From Macrosoma leucophasiata (Eukaryota > Arthropoda > Insecta > Lepidoptera > Hedylidae), in NCBI GenBank assembly GCA_036365455.1, contig JAWQUS010000007.1, positions 17,376,001 through 17,440,000 on the forward strand: a stretch of DNA of 64,000 nucleotides, read 5' to 3'. Within the stretch, counting starts at the first letter, position 1, and each line of letters opens with the position of its first letter. Positions 36,001 to 59,797 of this stretch are shown here, one piece after another. The position numbers and the translations under genes are program-made. The notes under the pieces were generated by a model, which saw only the letters and a program-made list of their open reading frames with translations, had not been told where the DNA came from and did no database searches.

Positions 36001-37772
36001 TGATGCTGATCCACATGGATATGAGATTTTCCTGACCTACAAATATGGTTCCCTGGTAATTATAATTTCTATTTCGTGTCTAATGGCGCACAACACTGTT
36101 GTAGGCATAGATTCATAAGTAGTATAATAAATCTATGGTTGTAGGCGTCTCTTGGGAAAGCTTTTGTTCGGCAGTGGACTTCAATTTCCATATTTTTTTT
36201 TTTATGTTTTAAAAGTGGCAAACAAGCATACAGTTCACATTGATGTTAAGTGATGACTGCAGCCTATAGACACCCACACAATGACCAGAGGTAAAAATGC
36301 AGATGCGTTACCACTCCTGAGGCCTAAGGTGTTATGCCTCTGTGCCGGAAATTACAGGGCCGTACATTACCACCTGACCGGAACACGATAGTGCTGAACA
36401 CTACCATTTAGCGGCAAGTATATTAGGTAATGCGGTGGTGCCTACGCCCGCGAGCTCCGTCACTGGAGCTCTACCACCAGTAAAAAATATACCTTCAGAG
36501 GTGCGACCGCCTATCGAAATTGCTGTTGGCATTGTCATTGCTGTCAAATTTTCATGTCGATTTGTAGGTCCTTTACAAGTAGTAGTGATTATCTGATTGA
36601 TGTTCTCGCTTTCGTAGGTCATAAACAAGCGGTAATGGTAGATTATTTCGTTTTTTTTAATTTAGTTAAAGTAAAAATCGACTTTAAAAATTGACAGCAA
36701 TGACAACGACAATAGCAATGTCCGATAAGCGGTCGCACCCCAGGTCCTATAAAAAATAGTCTGCATAATAACATAATACCACCATTTTACCGGAAATACC
36801 AACTATGTGTAGTTCAGGTAATGTGGTGCCTACGACTTCAAGAATATGAACTCTTCTGATTTTAAGAACCATTAGTTTACTTTGGTTCCTCAGGCTCATT
36901 TTCATCTTCCCTGGCGTGTCCTACGTTACAAATGATGGAGTGGTGAAAAGATTTAACTGACCAGCCAACTTATTCTCAGATATCACATTTTTTTTTAACG
37001 AGGTGGAAATGTTTTAGCTTTCATCCGGCTCTCTAGAGGGGAGAGAGCCGGGATATGAAGGACTTAAAATTAAAAACAACCTCGGTGCCGACTTCAGTGC
37101 ACAAAGGGAGGATCCGGATACACTATAACACTGCTCCGGTTCCCCCCGCGCACTTCGCCATAAGGCTCGTCCACGGTCTCTCTGACAGCCCCATTTTGCG
37201 CATACCACAACAACAGGCAGAGGATACCTCAGTCCTATTCTACAAGCCCGGTACGGAGTAATTGAACACAGCGCTAGCACTATTGTTCATAAGGTAAAGA
37301 AAGTGGTGGCACTTTCGAGTTCCATTTCCGTGGATCTATAGGTACCAACAGTATACTTTGGTTTTCCAGGCTCAGTCCCATCTCTCATCTTCTCTGGCGT
37401 GTCCTTCGCTACAAATGATAGGAGTCCAACACTCGGACGTGATGACGCTGGTTCCCACTGGCGCGCGTCTGCCGCTCACCAACTTGGACAGACGGAAACT
37501 AGCGTCTCTGCTTAAGAGACCTTATCTCAATACAGCTGCAGGTATGTAAATGTTTTTGAATTGGTGAAATTATTTTTTCCTACTTTATACCTACTATTTC
37601 TTCAGTTATTTGTTTCTATACCTACATTGCAGGTGGTCGTATAAAAGAAGATTTGTTAGCAATGTTGAACAGTGGTATGAAGGCAGAAATTGAGGCTCTG
37701 GCACCAACTGCAGCAGCGCTCTGTGACTCCTACTTACCGTCGAAAATTTTACTTAATGATTTTTTGGGTTAA
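33077..37772 (+). CDS. SPO11: Meiotic recombination protein SPO11 (Topo VI A-like)
   Basis: SPO11 makes the DNA double-strand breaks that start meiotic recombination; it acts in the nucleus by tyrosine transesterification. Exons by eye: 33077-33290, 33422-33590, 33783-33926, 34260-34453, 34692-34837, 35918-36055, 37370-37541, 37633-37772. All junctions are GT-AG and frames agree, giving about 438 residues (the human protein is about 400). The winged-helix (5Y-CAP) part carries RRELFYQN with the catalytic Tyr at about residue 180 (exon 4). The Toprim part carries VEKDA (Glu ~265, exon 5) and VDADPHGYE (Asp ~318 and ~320, exon 6). LLKRPY and SGMKAEIEAL near the C-terminus also match the family. 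The start is the first ATG of exon 1; it follows a possible acceptor, so an upstream exon is possible. The exon 4 donor could be 3 nt earlier. All catalytic residues are present, so the gene appears functional. Introns 5 and 6 carry transposons. Confidence 0.93.
34948..35004. repeat. Dispersed repeat D in SPO11 intron 5
   Basis: About 57 bp (CCATAGATTCCCGAACTAGT ... TTTCGGGAATCAGTGGCTTC) is repeated in reverse at 50080-50136 in a DPP-like intron. ATTCCCGAA and TTTCGGGAAT inside it pair with each other. The class is unknown. Confidence 0.65.
35493..35552. repeat. Inverted repeat with 18-bp perfect arms, SPO11 intron 5
   Basis: TTGGTGAAATTCTTGAAA (35493-35510) and its exact complement at 35535-35552 surround a 24-nt spacer. 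No transposon termini are seen. Confidence 0.8.
36192..36482 (-). mobile_element. Poly(A) retroposon family B in SPO11 intron 6
   Basis: About 290 bp, starting CTGGTGGTAGAGCTCCAGTG and ending in an A run when read on the minus strand. Near-identical copies are at 57096-57382 and 59798-60083. No coding capacity, so a SINE or a short LINE 3' fragment. Confidence 0.7.
36499..36740. mobile_element. 242-bp MITE with ~65-bp inverted termini, SPO11 intron 6
   Basis: GGTGCGACCGC...ATTGTCATTGCTGTCAA on the left matches the reverse complement of AATTGACAGCAATGAC...GCGGTCGCACC on the right over about 65 bp. CAG flanks both ends (36496-36498 and 36741-36743), a possible 3-bp target duplication. The superfamily was not determined. 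Confidence 0.75.
36878..36945 (+). pseudogene. Relic duplicate of the start of SPO11 exon 7
   Basis: TTTGGTTCCTCAGGCTCA and TGGCGTGTCCTACGTTACAA repeat the acceptor and first ~55 nt of the true exon 7 at 37358-37420, with a short internal deletion. The rest of the exon is missing and it lies in intron 6, so it is not expected to be used. It indicates a local partial exon duplication. Confidence 0.75.
37026..37270. other. G+C-rich block with a hairpin, SPO11 intron 6
   Basis: CCGGCTCTCTAGAGG...GAGAGAGCCGG at 37026-37052 forms a hairpin. The following ~200 bp is G+C-rich and open on both strands, but has no recognised protein and no place in the SPO11 reading frame. It may be a LINE fragment. 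Confidence 0.35.
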
Positions 37773-37811
37773 TTGATTCCTTCAATAATAGCATAAATAA
37801 TTAATTGCAAA

Positions 37812-37817
37812 AATAAA
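37812..37817 (+). terminator. Polyadenylation signal AATAAA for SPO11
   Basis: A canonical AATAAA lies 40 nt after the SPO11 stop codon, giving a very short 3' untranslated region. Confidence 0.5.
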
Positions 37818-38059
37818 TCTTTATAAGAAGTATTTTATCCTCCGAAAATGCATTTTATTAGACACAGTTTGTTAGGTATATTTATAAAATAATATTTTAG
37901 GTAGGTACTTAAACACCGACCCCTGCTTATATGATTCAACTTCTGTATTTTAGTGGCATGTGGCATTTAGTTAAAATATTGCATAGGTTATTTTATCATA
38001 CACCCACAAAATGTGCAAATCCAGTAAATTGATACAGGTACAAGCAAATATACACCCAT

Positions 38060-38215
38060 AACGTGGCAAATAGCGCCATCTAGTTTTACACTTGTAAAAC
38101 TTTGTAGCAGCGACATCTATGAGATAAACACAAAAGTTCGTTATATGTCTTCTGACATGGTAGGAAGGATAAAATCTATTTTTTACGTAAAACGACAGAT
38201 GTCGCTATCTAACAA
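38060..38215 (+). promoter_or_regulatory. Putative promoter region with repeated GCGNCATCT motifs
   Basis: AGCGCCATCTAG (about 38071), AGCGACATCTATG (38108) and AGATGTCGCTATC (38197, reversed) lie in the 550-bp gap before the 38325 gene. The spacing fits a promoter-proximal element cluster, perhaps bound by a YY1/Pho-like factor because of the GCCAT core. This is inference; the motif could also belong to a repeat. Confidence 0.25.
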
Positions 38216-38324
38216 AAATACTTTAAAGAAATAAATGAATTATTATTGTCATGACAATCTACATCATTAAAAATGCGTTAAAACATAATTTGTAATTTAT
38301 ACAAAATTATCAAGTGCCGGGGTC

Positions 38325-38852
38325 ATGGATAATAGCATTGAACAGACGGACACGAAAAAGTTAGTGTGTAAGGCAAAATCACACAGCAATGGGCCGTCTA
38401 TTGTGATTAAAAGTGAACCTACAAAACGCCGTTCCCATGAAGTGAATGAAGCAGTGAAATCTTTAGATTTTGCTTTGGGTCGTTTGAAGAAAAAAAGTAA
38501 GTTAGTGAGTGGAGAAAACGCATCTAACGCCACCCATACGAGTCCAGTTCGTGGGAATCGGGAGACTCTTGAAATGTTTATGAATAGTCTATCAGAGTCT
38601 TCAAATTTCAGTAACAGTATAGACAATGGATCTCTTATGTCTATGAATTTCTCTCATTACGAGTTGATGCGTAACTTATCTCGTACTAACTGCGATTCGG
38701 GCGGTTGCAGTGACTCTACATGCGGTGGCTCTAGTTCATCTGAAGTTGCCATACATGACCATTTAGAGAGATATTTCCAGAGCGCTGAAAGGTGGAATGG
38801 AAGCCATGGAGAGGATTTTACCGATGTGACTTTCAGAACAAACGAAAACTAA
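38325..38852 (+). CDS. Uncharacterised intronless protein, 175 residues
   Basis: The frame runs from the ATG at 38325 (context GGTCATGG, with an in-frame stop upstream near 38285) to TAA at 38850. The protein is Ser/Asn-rich and hydrophilic, without signal peptide or membrane segment. Residues ~33-60 are Lys/Arg-rich (KRRSHEVNEAV, LGRLKKKSKL), suggesting a nuclear-localisation-like patch. A Ser/Gly/Cys-rich stretch near 124-140 (CDSGGCSDSTCGGSSSSE) is followed by an acidic C-terminus. I do not recognise the family. AATAAA at 38852-38857 overlaps the stop codon, and another AATAAA occurs near 38937. Codon use and length favour a real gene over chance. The same-strand SPO11 gene ends 552 bp upstream. 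Confidence 0.6.
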   Translation: MDNSIEQTDTKKLVCKAKSHSNGPSIVIKSEPTKRRSHEVNEAVKSLDFALGRLKKKSKLVSGENASNATHTSPVRGNRETLEMFMNSLSESSNFSNSIDNGSLMSMNFSHYELMRNLSRTNCDSGGCSDSTCGGSSSSEVAIHDHLERYFQSAERWNGSHGEDFTDVTFRTNEN

Positions 38853-41289
38853 ATAAAATTGCCAGATGAACGATTATGAAAATTTTATTTATTCAAAGAA
38901 ACTTACAATAATAACAGAATAATCTCAGAATTTACAAATAAAACATACCGATCTATACAACACTGTAACTCTTAAACGAGACGATAAGATTTATAACACT
39001 GATTAACAATAACGTAGAATATAATATGTATGTTTTTCTAGAGCCATCGATGGCGCGTTTTTAAATACAATAATATTTAGATTTTTTTGTCTTTCGTCCT
39101 CGTTATAGCTTTCACCATTGTCACCATGACCATAATCACAAAAGTTAGAAAGTTAGTAGCGTGTTAAATAACTGAACATAATATTTAAATATTATTGAAT
39201 TTATAACGACGCTCGTCTCAATCTAACCGCTAGGGAGCAATCTGCGGCACTCTAAAGATACTAAGGCGAACACTACACTGCATCCTGACTGAACTGCACT
39301 CGACCGTATCTCAATACTTTCTATAATTTTATTTTTTAATTTCAGAAGCAATTTCATTTTTATATAATAGTATGCACTTTATGAAACTACCATTATTTAT
39401 TTTCGTTGTGCTCATCTCAAGAGTTTAAAAACATCACCTGTTAATGGTTAGTGATCTAACAAAACATTTGTAGTGCATTTTAATACTAACTTTAAAATAA
39501 ACAAATGACCATTTTGTAGTCTCACTTTTAGGTGACTGACTAAATAACTATGTGTAATTTTATAAATTGCTCTTATTCATTTCTTAGGTCTTATGTCGAG
39601 TGTCGAGTACAGACCAGCGGAACCTGCAGGAGATTCTAAGAAGACAGCATTACTGATTCACATTTATACCACATCCATCGAAATTGAATGAAACTAGTAC
39701 AAAGATCTAAACTAACGTTTTATAGAATTTAATTAAGTCGAGATTTCCAAATTAATGTCCACGTAGCCGACCAGAGTTGGAATAAGGAAATAATTGACAT
39801 AGTCATCACATAGGTCCTACTTTCTTGCCCCAAGAGTAATACAACTATCATGGTATGAAAGCTTTCGCTACCTTGGAAGACTAACGGACTAAGTTGTATG
39901 GAAGAAGGTAACTAAATGGGTGCTGCGTGCAAATAAATAATAGGTTCAACACTTTCGTGCTAAGATTTAGTTACAACCCGTCGCATTATCATTTTGTTCC
40001 TATATCTACACGAATTAAATTGGTGTTATCCGCTGAAAATTCTCCTTAACTATGTAGCATCCAACGAGTGACTAAGAATTCTCAATTCTTAATTTACACG
40101 TAAAATTTGCCTCCGTGGGGCGTGGCGCTCTGCCACGAATGCTTGTGATAGGTGCTAGATCCATTAGCCAATACCTCAACATAGCTATGTGGATTGAAAA
40201 TGTGTAGCGCTTGTCCATATTACCAAAGACAAAAAAAATGTCTATACTTAATCGAGCATCAGTGTAAAGTTTTTTTGTTAGTTATTTTTAAGACTGCAAT
40301 CATTACCTTCAACGTAAACTGCATGCACGTCGGTTACTATATTTACATTTACATAAAATCATAGAAATCAATGTTGTTATATATTAATATTTTGTTATTC
40401 CATCGCCTATTAGTTCAATATCATGTGATGAAAATGGCGGTTGGTAGGTATTAAACTGGCTATTGGATCTCGCACTTCCGGCACTGAGCATGCTTCAATA
40501 GCAAGACGTAAGTTATTACAATAATGTTAATCTTTCTTGTATACCTAGAGAACATTCGCTAAAGAAATCAATACATACAACATGATGTAAAATTTAAAGC
40601 ACCCGGTTTCCGAACTCTCTCGTTTTATAATAGCTATAAAATCTCATAATATGTTGTGTGAAGTACACGTAGCCCGTATCTTATATTGTCTATGTTTGTC
40701 ATATAATTTCTGAAGAACAAAGCAATAATGTTATTATTTTAAATATGGAAGATTTTTCAAAATATCTAAATTAACTTTTAACCTTATGAGATTTAATTTT
40801 GATAATTACAACGAATTCGATTGCACTAGGCCCTACGCATTATCAGATGGAGTTATAATTATTATATTTATTATTCTTTATTCAATATAATTTAATATCG
40901 TTACAATTATTATGCAATAGAAGAATCACAGCATCCTTAAGACCATAACGGCATTTGAAATTAATCTCATCGACGTATCGTAGGTATTTTAATTGTAAAA
41001 TTTAGACCAAATTGGCAGTCTTCACAAATATGGAATGTACGATATGCGTCTATGCAGGTATCCGATAACACTTAACAAATATCGGCAGACGTTTATTTCT
41101 ATACAACAACAACAAATTATCTAGTTATGTCACATTTACGGTGAAATGAACAACAACAATGGTGTCATCCAACGACATTATTACTAGCTATCTCTCATTG
41201 TAAAAGGAGGAAATAGGAGTGTCATATTTAGATTTGCAGCAATATAGTAGTAGGTACGAAATTAAATATAAAAAAGTCGTAAATACATT
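38853..41289. other. Noncoding DNA downstream of the 38325 gene
   Basis: I see no gene or strong repeat. Part may be 3' untranslated DNA of the upstream gene. Confidence 0.4.
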
Positions 41290-41745
41290 TTTTTTTATGT
41301 CATTAAGTTGACAGACAAGCAGACGGGCCACCTGATGGTAAGTGGTCACTGTCGCCTATGGACATTTGCAACACCAGGGGAGTTGCCAACGCGCTGCCAG
41401 CCCTGAAGGACTCTTTTGACGCCATTTTTGAAGAACCCCATATTGTAGCACCGAGGGAACACCTCAGAGGGAAGTTCGTTCCACAGTTTACACGTTCTGG
41501 GCAGAAACAAACGAGAAAACCGCACCGTTGAGCACTGCCAGGTGTCCAGTCGGTGAGGGTGAAACTTCTCTCTTCGGCGGGTAGTACGGTGTAGAAAAAG
41601 AGACGGTGGGACCATGTCGAACAGTTCGACAGAGCACTCACCATTGTAGAGACGGTATAACACGCACAGACTACCAATATCTCTGCGCAGGCTCAGATGT
41701 TCGAGCCTGTCTGTAAGTCCCGGATCGTTAACAATCATCCATCAA
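41290..41745 (-). mobile_element. CR1/Jockey-like LINE 3' end
   Basis: A 130-codon minus-strand frame has the typical reverse-transcriptase C-terminus (RRDIGSLCVLYRLYNGECS, FSRLFLPRTCKLWNELPSE, FPRCYNMGFFKNGV). It is followed by the 3' UTR (GGCCCGTCTGCTTGTCTGTC on minus) and an A run at 41288-41296. 5'-truncated and dead. The copy at 27740-27973 is related. Confidence 0.85.
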
Positions 41746-42762
41746 TGATACATCTTGAAAATTGTTGTACCTAGCTAAGCATCATAAAATCAAACTAAAC
41801 GGGACTGTGCACTTCGTGTTCCCTAAACTTTAATAACGCACTGTTACTATCAAAATACATAACCACGGAATAGATAAATAAATAACATACGATCTCATAC
41901 ATCTCATAAGATTGAGATGTATCTCAATCGTTAGTTTCCAAGTCCAAAAACGTTTATTAATACATATCTAGATATATCATAAAGCATTTTTAATTTCATA
42001 AACATTAACAGAAACTGTATTTAGATATTGAATTATGCAAATACGCTGTCTCACTCCATCAACGCGCGAATGTTGTAGCGGCTAATCCCAATTGCTACGA
42101 CTGCTACGCAAAACATAAACTTTCCCCTTATCCAAGTAATGGTATGGAATTTTATTGTTGTCGACGATAAATCTCGTGACATACCTATGACGAACCATTC
42201 GTTCGTATAGTTTTTATATTCGTCCTCGATTTTCTTCCAAACAAAGCTAGTCAACATGCCCAGGGGGCTGCGAAGGCAATTAATAATATCTGAATTTTTG
42301 CTATGGAATTAACGTTAAGCCTGAACTTCCTGTATCGCAGAAGACAAAAGGACAAGTTCCACGTTAGGCCCGCACCTTGTAGGTACACTATATCAAAAGA
42401 TAGAGAAAAATACGTAGAATCATGGAGAAATACTCAAAAAATTTTGAATCGTTATTTTTGTCGGAAATATTTATTTATATAATTTTTGTATAACTACAAA
42501 ACGAAATATGCTTCTATTTCCTCCGTTGATTTACTACTCCAACTGCAGTCTCGCTATAACATTATATTACACAAATATTTATCTAAATATCTTAAAAATT
42601 ATTATGATTTTAGAACGTTATTATGATTCCCAAATTGAATTTGACTGTCTTTGGGAGAGTGAAAAATGAATTTATGAGTAGATATAGATCTGCTTATTTT
42701 GTTAACATTTCACATTTCATTTTTGTCTTTATTTATGAAAACTAGCTACGTTTAGGTATTTA
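41746..42762. other. Noncoding DNA, nothing recognised
   Basis: A+T-rich. CATCTCATAAGATTGAGATG near 41898 forms a small palindrome. Confidence 0.4.
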
Positions 42763-42912
42763 GGCTGGGTTGCACCAAGATGTTTGGTAAAGATAAAGTT
42801 ATTGTGACATTTCATATCCTTTTCTAACTTTAACAGATTTCTTTTAGTCAGAGAAGGATGTGAAATGTTACAATAACTTTAACTTTAACAAATATCTTGG
42901 TGAAACCCAGGC
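42763..42912. mobile_element. 150-bp MITE with TTA target duplication
   Basis: Nearly the whole element is an inverted repeat: GGCTGGGTTGCACCAAGAT at the left, ATCTTGGTGAAACCCAGGC at the right, with TAAAGTTATTGTGACATTTC matching further in. TTA flanks both sides (42760-42762, 42913-42915), as in PIF/Harbinger MITEs. GGTTGCACCAA also occurs alone near 14653. Confidence 0.8.
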
Positions 42913-42915
42913 TTA

Positions 42916-45900
42916 ATGTAACAATTTTAACGAGATACACAAAAATCAGTAATAAAGGCAAATGTAGTCGATTTTTAGGACTATTTTGTACATGCATAAC
43001 AATATGTGTAAAACATTTCTGTGATACACATTTTTACCCATGAAACTTAACGAATTGATATATTATATAATTTTTGAAACTGAATAAGTATATTGTAATC
43101 AAGCAATCGAATCGAGCATTACTGCTCCCGTAGTCAAATTCACTTGCTGCAATGGTTAATATTATTAGAAAACGAAGCAAAACATGTATTGTGTCATCGA
43201 AATATCAGGCAACTTGTCCGGTAACAAAAACATATTAACATATGCTTCATTTGTAGTGTTTATTAGTGCTAGCTTGTTAACTTGGCTAAGGGAGCTGATA
43301 CGAAAGCGGCTAAAAATCTATTACAGTTTTATTATTGCTTTAGAATATCGATACCTAGTATCATAAACACAACCGTCTGTCGTCTAATATTGAACAAGAA
43401 CTATCGTATTTTCGTTTCGAGACATATACTTTACTTTAAACTTTAGTCGTTATTTTGTAGGTAGTAAGTAGGTACTTAATGGATATAATTAGCATTGCAT
43501 TCACTGTGACAAATAAGAGATGCAAATCATAGTCCAATGTATACAGGTAGATATTATACATAGGTTATTATTAATATTTCTGGCAAGTCTTAGTCTATAA
43601 AGATTAGGTAGTAAATGGAAGTTATAATGGAGCGAAAGCTGCTAAGGTTAGGGGATGATCAAGGTCACTTCATTTCTAAATATTACAATTAATCACTATA
43701 ATTGGGATATCATTCGGTAAAGTTTATTATGATTAGGATATTATTAAACATATACATTCACACATGAGGTATTTTCAACGGCGCTATTATTAAGTTTCAA
43801 TTTACGTGGGAACCCAACTGTAAAAAAATCTGAAACCTAGTTTCCAATTGATTGTCTACTTGTAAAAACTTTGTTAGATTCTCGTGATAAGCTCCTCAAT
43901 TTTTTATTTTTGTAAATTTGCTTATAATAATCCCAAAATTGGTAACTTATATTCTTTGCGATTTATAGCTTCTTTATATGTTTTATGACGATTCAAATTA
44001 GGTTATTTATTTACGTATGATAACTGTAGATCACGATAGTTAATATTTATTAAGTATTATAGTAGACGAAGTAGAAAAGCTTGATATAAAGGTGGTAGTA
44101 GAAAAGGGTAAAGCCTAAGTGAAAAAGCTCGAAATGCTATGAATAAATTTATACGATCACTTTGTAAATATTTATTTTACTTGACAGTGTTAGGTAACGA
44201 TTACAACTGCTGACAAACAGTAGCATGGAATCAAGAAAAAATTCTACTCATAGGTACTTCTTTTTATAATTAGTAAGCGTCGTCTTAGACATTTAGGACA
44301 CATTTTATATAAAAGAGAAATATATTTTTTTCATAGTGAAATTGTTTACATTCTGTACCTGAGATCTGATCTGATTTTTCTGGTATTTAAACATTTGTAC
44401 CTCATTGAAATAAAACTGATCGTTCCTACCAACAGCAGACTTTACTCAAGTTTTGATTCCAGTGAACTAAAATGTTTGGAATATCTGGAATATATAATGA
44501 AAATGTTCTTTCATCTTGTACCTCACAGCTACTTTCTTTTTTTGTTCAAATCCTGGCATGTTTCTTTTAATTTCAAGTTTGTTCACTTTAAAAACCTGAC
44601 TTAGTATTGCTTTCTTGATCGATATCGAGATACTGGCGTGTAAATATTTAATTGTCAACTTGTTTTAATTACCTACGTGTGGTGTTATGGGGAAGGTGGG
44701 CCGAATCTCATCTAACGTTACTTTGGGGAGTTCTCGGTAAATATAATGAAAGCAACACCGAAAACTTGCGAGAAAATAATGTCAAGAGTACTAAAACATG
44801 ATCAGAGATTCAGAATTCCTTTTGAAAAAAAAAAATCTAGTTTGGGGTATTGCGGAGGGTGATGAGTACAATCTCACTAAAATGCCTCACGTAATTAATG
44901 GGACATAGTAACTTTACGATTTACAGTGCAATTCATGTGCAATTGAAACGACTCACATTTTAACGGACACAGGCAAAAAGTTGCTTTGATATAATTCATA
45001 ATATAATTAATCGTGAAATTCTCTTTAAATTATTCAAATTGATTGATAATGCTGAGGTAACTCTTATTTAATAGATGAAATAAGATCAGTCTTTGGCGGA
45101 TACAACTTAGTAGGTACTTACAGCGTGTTGCAACTAAAAACTTGTTAGGGTCTCTTTTTTGTGGTATTTTATAGACAAGTTATGTTCATTACACAAAACA
45201 ATTTACACGGATTTAACTGATGCTGTTTTCAATATAATTTTGGTATTTTAAAAATAACTTCAATCACATATTTTGCTGAATTACACATATCTTATTAAAC
45301 TGGATGTGATTATATTATTTCTACTTGTAAAACCTATCTGACAAGCTGTAATCAACTCGTTCCATCTGCTGTTTGTTATCAGTTAGAAATGTGAGTAGGT
45401 ATACCTCTCGGTTGTTTGAACAGTGCGAACTGGATTTTTGGAGCTGTTGAACTCATTTCATTTTTTTTAATAGACTTGCTTCGTTAATCAAACTACTTTT
45501 TGAGAAATATTATGAAAACAAATTGCTTTTTGTGTTTGTGATAAAAATAAATATTCGTAATAAAATATTTGAAACTAATTTAACTACCTATTAATATTTT
45601 TATCTGAATGTAATGTTATATAATTATTGATAAGATGTTAAAATATACATTTATAATGAATATAATAGTGTTTGTTCGGAATTTGTTTATGAATGTGAAT
45701 GCTTTTCTTTAATGTTCGCATGCAATCACATTGTTCAAATAACCCAACTGTATGTGACCTTGGTAGACTTTATTCTATACTTAATCAGTTGACACTTAGA
45801 ATTTATTTCCTATCTATCGTCATAGAGACATAAAAGATAGTTTAATATAGGCGAAGACTGCTGAAGCAATGTCTTATGGATTCAATGAGAAGTTCAATTC

Positions 45901-46216
45901 AATTAAGCTAAACGTTTTAGCTCGATTCGCGTTTTTCTATCTAAAATTAATTTAACTTACACGATATCTAGGAAGTACGTGTTACGTTGCACACGCATGT
46001 CGTCTTAACGTGGACACAATATCATAAGACAGATCCTCTAAACTAATCACATGTAACCAAACCTGTATCCACGTTTGATTTCACGAAGGCGTACTTTACG
46101 TTACGGGGAACACGTTAAAAAGCGCTATCTCATGTACATATTTACAAGAATAATAATAACAATATACCTAATCGGGAGGTAATTTGATCGTGGGAAGTGG
46201 GGGGAGAATGCCACTT
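42916..46216. other. Noncoding DNA downstream of the DPP-like gene
   Basis: No supported gene. The right part may include the 3' untranslated region of the minus-strand DPP-like gene. Confidence 0.4.
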
Positions 46217-57743
<11,527 letters not shown>

Positions 57744-59797
57744 CTGCAATGTTTGAGAAATTACCTTTTTTCAAGAATCTATTCGAACAATAGGGAATCG
57801 GACAACTTTTGAGAATGTGTCTAAAATTATTCTTTATACGTTTATTTAACCACAAAAATATTAATTTTATTATTTAAACATGTTAAAGTACCAGAAACTA
57901 CACATACATTTTATAATTTCAAAAATGCCGCGTAAACGGTGCCGATAGATTCTGAACAATGCGATGTCAACTGTTTGCAATCAAAGTGAATCTTTTAATT
58001 CCATACGACTAACCAAGTGCAAATTAATTTTGTTAAATTTCGTATAACTTATTTTTCGTGTAAATAACGTAGAAAATATCCAAAAAAAGAGCCAATAAAT
58101 CATAGTATCACTTGTGTTAAATATTTGTTGTACAAACATATGACGTCACGTCCTGCGATTGATGTTTCGTTCAACATGGAGCACAGATAAAAAATATTAA
58201 AATTATTACATTTTATTTTGCAATTTAAAAATATTAATCATTAATATTTCACGAAAATATTTAATGAGTCATCGTATTATTTCACAAACATTCATTCTAA
58301 TCATAGATTACATTTATTTTCGATAGCTGTCCGATTGCCTATTCCAGTAACTCGAAGACGCTTTAACTGATAGTCATCCTGTAACTGCATGATCTTCGCT
58401 GTCTACTGATAGAATATGACTCTCTGTTTGAAGAACATTTTGATTGACGACTTACAGTAGAAGCCTGATATAAGATAATTATTGTACTTAAATATTTGTT
58501 TATTTGTATATTGTTGTTTGTACATTTTTTCTATATTTAATTAGCAATTGAGGTTAGTATTTTTTTATAATTAATCATTTCAAATCAAATGGTTTATTGC
58601 ATGTCTGGAAAGAATTATTCTAATATCCAAAACTGCGAGTTTAATAATATTGTCATTGTAGGTACCTGTTGAATGTCTAAAAACTTTTTTATGAATCAAC
58701 TTTTTCTTCATGCGAAAATTATACTGAATGAAATGCAAATATACGCGAATGCTGAGCGCGAATTGTTCAAAGTTCATATGCAGGAATCTGGATAGAGCAG
58801 TAAGTTTTAGTAGTCCGTCACCGAAGGACGTAAAGTATGACTGGAACACCAACAGTCTCACAGCGTATTGAGATTCCAGTCGCGAATTTTGATATAAAAT
58901 GAAAAATGTATTCTCGTGTATTTCGCAAAATCAATTTCTTTACCCCGGAGACGATAGAATCTAATTCGGAAAGCATAATAGGTGTCCATGAATACTGTAA
59001 ATTGTCTTTATGCACTTAACTACAAATGTATTATAGGTGTGGTTAAGTTAAAATTAATTTGTTCAAGTAGATGCAAATAAGAGTTGCTATAAGTTTCTTT
59101 AGTAAAATTTCAGTAGGTCGTCGAAAATTGCTGTATATCTACGCCTAAGTAATCAACAAAAATAAGTATTTTTAAATTATTAGTGATGTGATTTCTTTTT
59201 TCTAGCACAGAGCCGTAGTTGAAAACATATCGTAGACATAATTAAAACTTCTCTCGACGCACACCAATATTAAAAAAGAAATTATTCGTCTATTTTACTG
59301 TCTTTATAAACATGTTAACATGCGCATCCTACCAACATCCGTTTGATTATGTGTATAGGTATACTTTTTCTATAATATGAATAATATCTCTCCGAATTAA
59401 AATACTCGGTAGTATTATTTCAGTTTCTTTTAAAATAATTCTTAAGTTAATATTGTTGTCGTTGAATAAAGCTTGGTTCTTTTGTTAATGACTTAAAAAT
59501 ACCTACATAACTACGTTCTCATTACTCTTTTGTAATTACGCTCTCGGCTAAGGGGTTTATGGCGAATGACGTATAAAGAGACTCTACCATCATTAGCAAA
59601 ATTATTGTTGACGATTAAAATTTTTCTCGGCTTGCGAAATGAAACAATTTCCCTCCAACTGAAATGAAAGGGACTTAAATTTTGTGTTTTTCCTTTGTGA
59701 TGTATTGTGTAGAGTTGCGGATAAATACCAATAAGATGAAATTTAAAAATATCTTCTCTTTATGTAATATCAATATTCTTTTATTTATTTAATTTTC
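57744..59797. other. Probable 5' intron of the DPP-like gene
   Basis: No exon or repeat recognised. Since the propeller N-terminus is still missing, this should be intron. Confidence 0.4.

Noticed and set aside
37055..37261. Extra SPO11 exon on + in intron 6
   Set aside because: Exons 6 and 7 already join directly in phase and match the continuous family sequence; an insertion here would disrupt the conserved region after KYGSL.
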